A DNA stretch of 46,755 bases, taken from assembly GCA_002633005.1 (NCBI GenBank), contig NMRA01000090.1:64001-110755 (forward strand). The letters are read 5' to 3'. This DNA comes from Phoronis australis. Taxonomy: Eukaryota; Phoronida; Phoronidae. Within the stretch, counting starts at the first letter, position 1. Every line of letters starts with the position of its first letter. Of this stretch, positions 11,701-23,700 are shown piece after piece. The notes beneath the pieces are model-generated. The model saw only the letters and a program-made list of their open reading frames with translations. It made no database searches and was not told where the DNA came from. The translations under genes were made by a program, and so were the position numbers.

Positions 11701-14700
11701 ATCACTTCTCATCTAGATGAGGAACAAGTAAGTAGTCAAAATCAAAAGTTCACTTCTTGCACGCAATGCGGGTTTATACCTACTTTAGATAATTATTGAT
11801 TTAAGTCAAAACATTTTTCTTTCAGGGAAAGTACATGGATATTGAGTTTGACTTCAAAGGTGATCCCATTGGAGGTGTCATCACAAATTGTAAGTTTTGC
11901 TAGTTATTTTAAAGTTTCCCAACTACAAAGATGCTCAACTTGTGTGTTGTCAGTGTGTCTGGGGTATTAAGGTTATGTAAGACCTTATTCTCAACTTTAT
12001 GTATTTAGCCAAATATTTTAACTCAGTAAGAAACTTGAAAACTGGTGGAAATTGATTGTTTACTTTTAGTTATAGCAATCTGCCATTGATTTTGTCATGC
12101 GACCTTTTTTTAGTTTAATTTAGAAAAATATATTCATAGGAAAAACTAGGATGTCAAGAACATGGTTAAATTTCGTTTGATGTAAAATGCTGCTAAAATT
12201 TTCTGAATTATCATTTTGTTATGCGCCCACATATTTATATGTGGACGCATTATGCCGTCATCTCCGTCCGTCCGTCCGTCCGTCCGTCCGGGCGGCGTCC
12301 TGCGTCTGGCGTCCGGCGTCCGCTGCTCTATCTCCAAAACCCTTTGACATACGTTCATGAAATTTGGCACATATGTTCCATTCATGAATGGGACGGCATG
12401 TGCGAACTTTCGGACGGATCCGACTACCGGTGTGCCCCCTAGTGGCAATTTTAGTTTTTTACGCTTACCTTTGTATCTTCAAAAGTATTGAACGGATTTT
12501 CATGAAATTTGGTATGTAGGCACCTATTAGTGAGATGACGCTATCCTACTGTTTTCAGATGGATTCGACGTAGTTTGCGCCACCTAGTGGCCATTTTTAC
12601 TGTTTTCGAGTCTGTATTTTTGCGTCCACCCCTCTATCAACCAAACCGCTCAAAGGATGATTGTGAAAATTGGCGTGTATGTGCTTACTATAAGGAAGAC
12701 AGCTGACAATGATTTTCAGACGATTTGGACTACTGTGGCGCCTCCTAGTGGCAGTTTTTTTTTTTTTGCGCCCATGGCTGTATCTCCCAAACCGTTTGCA
12801 GGATCTTTACTAAATTTAGCAAGTGTATTTATGTGATGTTGACAACGGACGATGACGACTTTAGGATGATTCTGACTACCGGTATGCCTCTAGTGGCAAT
12901 TTTAGTATTTGCCTCTAGTGGCAATTTTAGTATTTTACATTGACCTCTGTATTTTCATAGGTCTTCAGGTGTATACTTTGTGTTACTTCGTGACTATGAA
13001 GGAAAAGTTCCAAGTAGAAATTTGTTTCTGGCATTCTAATGCTGTGCTAATCTCGTATGTTGGTAAATTTGTTTTTAATTCTATGTTTCTGTGGTGCTTT
13101 AAGCAACTGGTGTATAGGATGTGCTTGTATTATGAAGATTACTCACATTTTGCCCCTAGCCTATTGAGGAGACAATGACCATGCCTTTCCATTTTGCTAA
13201 GTACAACATACTACATATATGCCCTCTACTGGCCACTTTATGGTACCAATAAACAACCCTAGAAGGATACCGTATGCGGTGCAATTGTGGGCGCATTTCA
13301 ACGCTCTGCGTTGCTCTTGTTTTTGTTTTATGGAATTTTTTATTTTCATCATAAAATCATGGAAGTCCTATTTCTGATTGCCCCTCAAGCAAGGTAGGAC
13401 AGTTGTTTCTGTCAGTGAGTTAATAATGTTGCGAAGTTTGTCAAATTTTCACATTTTTCTAGGGTTTTACACAACCTTAAAATAAACTGTGTGATGGAAA
13501 CTTTATAAACAAACTGTCATTCTATGGTTTATATACACTGTCATTCTATGGTTTATGTACACTAACTGTTATGTTCTATGGTTGATATACACGAACTGTC
13601 ACATTCTATACTTTATATACACAACTGTCACATTCTATGATTTATGTACACAAACTGTCACATTCTATGGTTTATGCAGTGCTACACAAACTGTCCCATT
13701 CTAATGTGTTTGTACACAAACTGTTGTGTGCTATGGTTTATGTACACAAACTGTCACATTCTATGGTTTATATACACAAACTGTCACATTCTAGGATTTA
13801 TGTACACAAACTGTCACATTCTATGGTTTATATACACAAACTGTCACATTCTATGGTTTATGTAGTGCTACACAAACTGTCCCATTCTAAGGTGTATGTA
13901 CACAAACTGTTGTGTGCAGTGGTTTATGTACACAAACTGTCACATTCTATGATTTATGTACACAAACTGTCACATTCTATGGTTTATGTAGTGCTACACA
14001 AACTGTCCCATTCCAAGGTGTATATACACAAACTGTTGTTTGCTATGGTTTATGTATACAAACTGTCACATTCTATGGTTTATATACACAAACTGTCACA
14101 TTCTATTGTTTATGTACACAAACTGTCACATTTTGTAGTTTATGTACGCAAACTTTCACATTCTATGGGATATATAATACACAAACTCATATTCTACCAT
14201 TTATTTATCATGCAGTAGTGGTGATGCCTCAGGCTACAAGTGATCCTTATCAGTTACCATATCCTTTCAGTGCCTGAAATGAGGCGACTGATGAATTATC
14301 ATTTTAAAGTCTTTATATGCTGTGTATAGTCTATTTTACTTCTTGTAAAAATTTCCCACTGAGGCTACTTGAAAATCAGTGTTTTTTCACTGAAGTGGTC
14401 ACGCAGTCTTTTAAAGAATTTTAAATAAATAAATAAATAGTCTTTCAGTTGGTAAATGCTCATTATTATGCACTCACTGTGGGCGCATATTACTGTCATC
14501 TCTGTCAGGGCATCTGATGTCTGGCGTCTGCGGCTATATCTCCTAAACCCCTGAAGGATCTTATTGAAATTTAGTATGTGTGTTCCTATAGGGCTGACTA
14601 CAGAAACTGACAAGTTTTGGGCCAACACAAATACCACTGTGCCCCCTTAGTGGCAATTTATTTTTCATATTTGCCTCTGCATCTTCGAAGTGCCTTGATG

Positions 14701-17700
14701 CATTTTCATGAAATTGGGCAAATAGGTTTGTAATATGTAGGCGATGATGCTATTTTTTTAGATGGAGTCGACGGGTTATACGCCACCTTGTAGCCTTTTC
14801 TGTTATTTTGCTTCCTGTTTTCTGGCGTCCGCCATTCTATCTGCCGTACCACTCACAGGATCATCGTGAAAATTTACAGATGTGTTGCTGATGAGAAGAA
14901 AAATTGATGATGACTTTCGGATGGTCCGGCTACTGTGTCACCCCTTAAGTGATTTTTTTGCATCTGTGGCCGAATCTCCTTAGCCCTTTGAAAGATCATA
15001 ATGAGATTTTGCAGAATGATGTGTTCCTTTAAAGCTGACAAGTGACGACCACAAGATTCGGACCTATTCAACTGTGGCTCTGCCCCCCTAGTGGCAATTT
15101 TAGTTTGGAGTTCCTGGATGGATTTGCATGAAGTTTGTCAAATAGGTTTCTAGTAAAGAGATGGCGACGTCTTCCTGTTTTCGGACATATTTGGTGTATT
15201 TTGTGCCTCCTGGTAGCAAAATTGAGTACATTTTTGACGTCCACCTTAAGTTTGTATCTGCCAAATTTCTCAAAGGATTGTTATGAAAATTGGCATATGC
15301 ATTTCTGATGAGTTCACTGTGGCTGACACTGATTTTCAGACAGGTTCGACTACTGTGGCAACCCCTAGAGGCATTTTTTGTGTCTGCGGCTGTATCTTCT
15401 TAACTCCAAGGATGATTTTGAAAATTGGCATTCATGTTTCTGCTGTGAAGAGGGTGGCTGATGATGATTTGTGGACACCTCGGACTAGTGTGGCACCTCC
15501 TAGTGGCAGGTTGTTTTGCATTTGTATTTCCAGAGTTTGTTTTTGTATATTCATGAAATTGACAGTCTGTTTCTATTAAGGAGACAACAACGCCTTCGCT
15601 TTTTGGACAGATCTGGTGTTTTCTGTGCCACCTGGTGGCCATTTAAAATTACGCTTTTGACATCTATCTCTCTATCTGCCAAACCACTCGACGGATCATT
15701 ATGAAAATTGATGGGCCTTATTTTAGATCCCAATCTTAAATTTAATATGCACATAGATCATATCACAAAGAAATTATCAAAGAAAATCGGTGTACTTAAA
15801 CGTCTAGGCAAATTTCTTAATGTCCGTACCCTTAAGACCCTTTACCATTGTATTATTCAGCCTCATATTGATTATTGTTTACCGGTTTGGGGGCACACTA
15901 GTGACACACTTGTAAACAAAGTCCAAGTAATCCAAAATAGAGCCGCCAGGGCTATCCTGGGTACTAAAATTAGGGACACTAGGGTTGACGACTTGTACTC
16001 CAAGCTGGGATTTATGAAAGTAAGACAAAGAAATAAATATCTCTCTGCCTGTTGTATATACAGATGTATCAATGGCTTGGCTCCAGCATATCTCAGCAGT
16101 AAATTCAATAGCAGTCAGGCTGTTTATTCTACACGTTCTTCTGTTGCTGGCAATGTTTCTTCTAAAAAAATTAAAACCGAGACTGGCAAGAGATCTTTTA
16201 TCTATGCAGCTGCTATAATATGGAATTCTTTTAGCCCAGAAATTAAACGGTCCAACTCAATTACTACCTTTAAAGTTAATGTTAAAAAGTGGCTGTAATT
16301 TACTTAACCTTTTATACCCTGCCTATCTTAATCATGTCATTTTTTCATTGTCGTAAATACTCTCATTGTCTGGAGTCATCTCTTAATTTATTTCATCTGT
16401 CTTAGTTAATTTTTTACCATTAATTGTCATTTAGTTATTGTCTTAATTCTCAACCTTAACTGTTTTAATTGTATCTTTGTTACGTATATTTCATTGTTGT
16501 TTTATTACTTCATTGTATTATGTTACTGTTTTTCTTGTTGAGGGCCCTCTTGGAAAGCAGTGCTATCACTGAAGAGGCCACCCTCATTTTAAATATCACA
16601 ATAATAAATAAATAAATAAATAATAAAGGTTGTGTTTCTGATACAAAGACCCCACCTGACGTTGATTTTCGGATGTTTTTTGACTGTAGGGGCCATTTTT
16701 CTGCATTTACAGCTGTATCTTCTTAATCCTTTAAGGAATTTTTACGAAATTTGGCAGATGGGCGCCTCTAGACATGGCAACAGATAGCAATAATTTTCGA
16801 CCAATCAGACTATAGCTGTGCCCCTATTGTTAATTGTTTTTTATGTTTATCTCTAAATTTTAGGAGTTCCTTGGCTTATTTTCATGAAATTTTGGAAAAT
16901 TGGGTATTACAGAGACGGCACCCTTCAATGCGGATGGGTTGACACATTCTGCCCCATCTAATGGCCATTTTTGTGATACTTAAAGCTCCGTAGAGGCATT
17001 CCGTTTGCAGTGCTGTCATGGGCGCAATTCAATGATCCACGTTGCTCTTGTTTTATGTTCTGTTAGCAAGTTGTCCCAGAGTTTAAACCATTTTTGACGG
17101 TAACTCCTGACTTGCAACTCTGCATGTAGAACAATTTTCTGTAACTGTAGCCTTGTCATAACTCAATTTACAGTTTCGTTTGACATTTGATTCACCGTTT
17201 ACATAAGCGTGTGACATGAAAATGGTTAATCTCATAAACTCACAGCAAATTTGACTTAAAATTCATTAGTAACAGTCACCTTTGGGGTTGAAATTTACAA
17301 ACTGAATGCCTGTGTATTTACAAACTGAATGTCTGTATTATTATTTACAGTGAATGCCTCTAGTATATTTCTGCGCAATGTTCATGTAGGGGATTTAAAC
17401 AATGGCATGCAACTTTGTGATCTGCTGATTTCTTGATGTTATAGTTATAGCAACAAGTTTACTTTTTTAGGTCACTGTTTTCATGTTAATCTTTGAGTCA
17501 ATATTGAACTTATGGTTATACCAAACACTTTGTCTGTGTTGGATGATTCATTTCATATTGAGACAGTATTGAATGTCAGTGTTCTGTATTATTGCAGTGA
17601 GCCTGATCTTCCTCTTTATTATTATTTTCTTTGTATAACAACTTGGCTTTAAAACCTATGAGATGAAGTTGCCATTTGTATTACTTATTTAAAGTTATGA

Positions 17701-20700
17701 CATGTTTTAGTTCACCATATGCTATGTAGAAATGTAATATTAACCTGAAAAACAAACAAAATTAAAGTGGTACTTTCCTGACTGCAATTCAATTTTTTTA
17801 CCAAGCCAAAAGGTCATGTAATGAACTTACCCAAGTTCTACTGTTATTTGTTCAATTCTCACCTTTGAAACAATGACCACTTCCTAATCTTCAAAAGGTT
17901 TACTTTCAGCGAGCTGCATGACAGCCCAGTCTGTTGGTTTATTGAAAGATCCAACAAAGTGTTTAAATGCAGTCACAACTGTTTCAGCACCAAAAATGCA
18001 TGCAGTTTGATTAAAGGTTATTAACAGTCAATGAGGAAGGCTGAAGGAGGATCATGGTATTGTCACTTGTCTAAACAATGAAAATGATGCCTACTGGCTC
18101 TGTAAGTGACAGTGTGGTTTTGTTTGTTGTATCTTTAATCATATTTAATTTTCTAATTCCAGATTTGCTTGAAAAAGTAAGTATCCACTTATAATTGTTC
18201 ATTAGTTTGTCTTTGAGTTAGAATGTTGGATCCTGACAAGTGATAGTTGATTTTAATCCTCATTATGCAATGTTTTCATGAAAAATGTCAATCAATTATA
18301 ATTTTGGTAATTCCAGTATTGCATTTTTACCCGAGTTCAAGTTTTGATCTCCTCAGGATATCTAAAATGCAAAAAGCTCTTAAAAAGCCACAAAGTTTAA
18401 AATGCAATTTGACTCAAAGTTGCAAAGGTTTACTCACAGCACCAGGTTGTGGCTTCATGTCACAAAATGAGTCCATTGAGGAAACTGAAAACAAAACTGT
18501 TTAACTTTCCTACTGGTTTACAAAAGAGTTCCTTTTGCAGTCTCGAGTAGCAGTGCACAGTCGAGGGGAGAGAAGTTTCCACATTTTCTATCAGTTGCTG
18601 TCTGGTGCCGATAACTGCTTGCTGGGTGAGTAGATGTCTGGGGTAGGCTATTGTGGCCATAAACATTAATACTATAGACCGGGCGCATGCGCTACTGCAG
18701 CTGACAACTTGACACCATATTGGAGAGTGCTACTAGTCACGTGACATGGCTAATTGCCGTGTAAACAATCGGGGTAAATTGTCCTTTTCAAAGCGCGATA
18801 TCTAACAAAGAAAGAGACCGAAGAGTGTGATTTTTTCCAGAAACATGCAAAAACATTTCATGTAGCACTTACATGCGTTTTTTAAGAGCGAATCAGTCGA
18901 TAAGGAAAACATCAAACCATTAGAAGATCGCAACCAGTGGCAGATTCTCGGGTGGCCTGAGCGGCTGCATGCCTGTCAATCCACTACGAGCATCTTATTT
19001 TTTCGTTTTTTTCAAGAGAAACCACTATGATTGCGCAAATTTATCATTTAATCCGTGTCGCTCAATGCAAATACATTATATCCAGGAGACGTGCTGCTCA
19101 CTGAGGATGTACTTTCGTAGTGCCCAAGTAGGCCTTTTCACTGCGTGTTGAACTGGCAATGACCCCGGGAAACTTTGTAAAATTAAAATATGACCCGGGT
19201 CACTTTTAATGGGGTCTAAATTTAATGTGAACTACAGCACTGTGAATAATGACCTCAGTTGGGGTCATATAAATAAAGGACAGGTTTCAAGTTCATTAGG
19301 GCGTTCTCCCGTTCAGTACAGTGGTTGTGAGTGTGTGATAGCATCTAGCTCCTATGTTAACTGCCGAGCATAGTCTTTTGTCTGGTAGGACAACATGCAG
19401 ATAAATTATATATGAGGCTTATAATCAGTCGCATGTGAACACAGTCAAACCCAGTACCTTGGTACGAAGCTCGGACAGTATAGATTGTCTCAACTTCAGT
19501 TGTAGTTGAGCGATTTTGGCGATTCAAAACTATATATAAGCTTGATTGGTATTTGATGGGCAATTCAGAAATTTCAATGGTTTATGTTCAAACAGTTTAT
19601 AACTTAACTTGTTTTCAACAGCACAGCCAGTGAGGAGATAAGATACGATCCTATTGGAGATTAGAGCAATTATCGAACAAAAGAGAGCTGACCCTCCAAC
19701 CCTAATTGCCAGAATGTCACTGAGTGTTAGACACTGGCTACAGGGGTCATCCGCACAACTTGTTGTGATATACAACTTAACAAGTTAGACTCAACAGGAG
19801 AATGCCTTACGTAATGTAAAAGGCAAAGAACACAGACTCAGTTCCTTTCCTGTGCTTCGCTCAGAATTTCCAACGTACAAATATTCTTCTCTCATGCACG
19901 GTATTCCTCTCTCACGGATCTGCAGTCCCCCCGATCAAGCACCAGACAGTTGTTGGTGTTTTGTAGTATCCCCACACCGTGTAATGGTGTGCTCACAAAG
20001 AGATCAGCCCCGCTCCCACACATTATTTCGGTTCCTATCCATCCCCGCCCTTAATCTGATATATGTATTGCGCGACCATCAGCCGAGAAATTTAAAAATA
20101 AATTCTCTCCATTGAATCAGGACAGGACAAGTTTTTACGGACTAGGGGTCATTTTTTCATGTGCTGAAAATTTTTCAAAATAAATTTAGACCCTGTGAAA
20201 AAACTATCGGGCTCATTTTTCACGGGTTCATAACTAATGCTTCATCGGTTCGGTTGGGTGTATTTCCATTCAGTTTCGAGTGGGAAATTCAGTATTTTGG
20301 GCAAAGCTTGGATGCGCATTTCATTCGTAGTGGTTTGGTATTTTGGTTGCTATGCATTTTACTTTTGTGGGGTACACGGAAAAATGCGGTTCGACTGTGT
20401 ACGAGGTGGTTTGTAGGAACAGAACAAGAGATGAGTCTTGACGAGTATATTGAAGACTGCAAACAGTTACATAAGTAGGAACAACTCTCAATGTGGAGAA
20501 ACAACTACTAAATCAACTTATGCTGAAGCTACTACATGAAATACAATTCACTTAGTGAAAGTGATATATATATTAGAGAGACTGGAGAAACTCGAATTAA
20601 CCAATCAAATAAGACAAAGAAATTAGGGATGCAGAATTCTGACAAACAAACAGTTCTAGGAATGGGAAGTATTACTCATCTTCTGCTCTAAGAAAGCGGT

Positions 20701-23700
20701 GATCAACAACAACAGTAAGTGATGTAATACGATGACTAAACTAAATGATGCAAAAACACAATAACACATTCTGCGACAACTTTTTGCGCAAGTTTCGTCA
20801 CAAAACGGAGAGCTCGTAAGCAAGCAGTGCAAATCCAGTACAAAATTTCCAATATCAACGTCACCATTAAGTACAGATTTTGCAGGGATTTGCTTGTTTT
20901 GATACAACAGAAAACATCTGATTTCGGAATACATATTAAGAAAATAAATGTGTTTTTAAAGCATTATATATTTCAATAGAGAATACACTATTTATTCACT
21001 TAGATGTACTGATTTCGATGGCTCAGTGGCGAGTAAATTCAAGGATGTTATTTTTCAGGACAAGTAAAAATACATATGATTGTCATTACTACCAAATATT
21101 TACTTAATAAGTATAATTAACAAACAGCATCATCATTGGATAACAGCATATGCTGGTCAATAATTATTTTTTTAATTGATCTTATATGGTCTCAATAACC
21201 AAGACTGATGTGAAAACCACGCATATAGTCGCTCCGCTTAAACTATGGTGGCAGAACATAAAAACCTAGTTGCAGCATCACTAAACTCCATGGCTGAACC
21301 AAAAAACCTGTGACTTAAAGGCAGGACCAAAAATCTTAACTCTTTGGATGCAAGCATAACACTGCGAGCCTGCCGATTTTCTGACTGATGCCGTAGAGCT
21401 CCCATTGTTTTCTGCCATTTTTGTCCTGTGTAGCGCTCTCTAATATGGTGTCATATTGACAACGCGAGCTGCATAAATCTGAGTGGCGCGTGCCCGGTCT
21501 ATGTGATGTCTATGATTGTGGTGGTCTTTACTTAAACTGCTCATACAAATTGAGGGTAAATATCAAGATAAAAAGACGAATGTGGTTCAAATTTGATTTA
21601 ACCAGAACCTTCTGAGTATTGCGTTCTTTGTCAGCGTTAGATGACTGAGGAAATTAGGCTAAGTTGAACAATATTGTATGTGCCTTCGTACCACATTCAT
21701 ACGGTTAGAGTGGTGCTGCAAATGTCAAAGCCTGTCACTTGGAATTTCTGGCGTTGACACCACTGCACTTGCCTGTAAGCAACAGTTATGTAGTTTTAGA
21801 ATGTTTTCACTGGACAGGGAAGTGGAACCCTTGCCAAACAGCATCTGCTGTGCCAGAATAGCGTTGAGTGGACTAATTACAATACATATTGGGTTCCAAT
21901 CGGACTTCTGTATGCATGCATATGTGGGGGTGCTGATCATTTTGCAGCCATCTTTAATACGCAGCTTCATACAGGCAAGTTATTACTTGGTGAAATTTAT
22001 TTTCTCCAAGTGTGTTACTCTGCCGTGAAGTGAGTTTGCTTCCTTGCTTGTTTGTTTTTTTGTTTGCATGATACAGGCTACATTTCTCGTCAGATTGACA
22101 AGAAAGTCATACACATCATGTTACTCAACTACTCGAGGCCTATCGTTTTGGTTGAAATCTGACATAAGGTGGCGCTGTGAATGGTCTAGCATTGTAGTTC
22201 ATTGACAGATTCTTCTGAAACTTGGTGTGTAGCTAGATCTCGTCTAGTGCTCTCAGAATTGTGTCTTCTATGCTACGACCCTCTGTTCTTAATATTCTGG
22301 TTATTCAAGATTTTCCAATGACTTCTCATGGAATATCAATTGTGTCCTTTGACTAATCTATCCGACACTGGGTACGCGAATAGATCTTGTCAGGTGTTAC
22401 AATAAGCTAAGAGATAGTTTGTGGCTCCGACTTGGAATCATTTGAGATCACCGATTACGCTTCTCGGGCTTCAGGGCAATCATACATGCGTCTCAGGGTT
22501 CAAGTACAGAATGGAATCTATACTCTTCCAGTTATTTGCATGGCTAATTGACAGGAAATTTACATACAGCATGTGCCTCGTTAATAATTCCTGGCCTAAT
22601 GTTATTGGTTCAAATTGGATGCAAGATGGCACTGTGGCTACCGCTTTTTAAGTTTTCGGTTAATGGAGCGTTATCTCTGGTGTACGTGTGTGGAACTTTC
22701 TAAAATTTGGTATTTGAGTAGGTCTTGTCGAGTGCTTTCTGTATACCGTAGATCATCTGTTTTTCACTACGACTTTCTTGAGTTATTCAATATTTTTTGA
22801 TAACTTCTCTTTAATGTATTGGTTTTCCGTGCCATAACTTCTGCATCGTTTGACGGATATACCTGAAATTTGGTGGATAGATCCTGCCAGGTGCAATATG
22901 TGGCATTCATTTGGTTTCTTGCACTGTCTTACTGTTCTCCAGGTTTTTCAAGATTTATTGTTCGGATAATGAATTAAGTTTATTATTTTAGAATTGCATA
23001 TTTGTTGATCTAATGTGCTACAGATCACTTTTTGTCCAATCAAATGAAAGTTATACACAACATGTGTCCTGCTAAGAGCTGTGAAGGTGATGAGTGAAAG
23101 TGGAAGGCTGCCAACTACCATACTGTTAGTGAGAATGTCTGTGTATCAGGAATAGACTGATACTGTTCCTAGTTTAATTATTGTGTTCTATTTTTCTGTT
23201 TGTGCACTAGCAGATAGGACTTGATTGACATGACCCATGAGATCAGGACAGCATGGTTGTGATTTGTTTACAATTGTATGGTAGGGAACATTCTGGAAGA
23301 TTCTAAGGTGTTAGTGATTAATGTAGTCTGGAGCATTCTAGAGCCAACTATATGTTTGTAGAATGATGGAATAGATTCTGGGAAGTTCTAGAATGTGCTT
23401 GAATTGGTGAAAAATTGCAGAACATTGGAAGAGACTATAAATACCCAGGAATGGGGTAGTTGGAGTTGGAGTTAGTTAGTTACAATAGAGCTACAGTTGA
23501 GTTGCAGTGAAGAAAATCAAAAGTTACAGCGATTTTCAATAGAGAGCTTTAGAGATATCAGGTTATTGAATCAACGAGTTGCTAGAAGTGTCTCAGATGT
23601 TCATCACAAGCCAAGGATTTGCAGCACTGGGTGGAGCACAGAACAGACAATACGTTGGACGTTTTGTTCGAGTAAGCTTGTGAACATACTGTCAAGATAA

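Larger units (their letters stand above)
18674..21502. mobile_element. 2.8-kb DNA transposon with ~60-bp terminal inverted repeats
   Basis: ATAGACCGGGC at 18674 is inverted as GCCCGGTCTAT ending at 21502. The arms continue to match through GCAGCT, TTGTCA/TTGACA and GACACCATATT(G/A)GAGAG, with a ~13-bp indel. No transposase is recognisable inside. A second, smaller inverted-repeat element appears nested at 19158-20217. The target-site duplication is unclear and the superfamily is not assigned. Confidence 0.65.

Noticed and set aside
12221-12442. ORFs on both strands at the start of copy A (73 and 100 codons)
   Set aside because: Overlapping frames through the GTCC-rich 5' region of a dispersed element. 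The corresponding frames in other copies are broken.
13501-14205. CRISPR-like array
   Set aside because: Units are contiguous with no unique spacers, and the sequence is clearly eukaryotic.
13637-14277. Long + strand ORFs (193 and 121 codons) with repeating HKLSHSMVY-type units, possible repeat protein
   Set aside because: They are translations of the 30-bp minisatellite. The period is a multiple of three, which keeps several frames open. No splice or promoter context.
18779-19150. THAP-like or transposase N-terminus in the 2.8-kb TIR element
   Set aside because: A few suggestive residues ([11 protein letters not shown]) but stops follow directly and the zinc-binding Cys/His pattern is not present.
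20161-20478. Novel small membrane protein gene
   Set aside because: The frame crosses the boundary between two transposons and has no support beyond a hydrophobic stretch.
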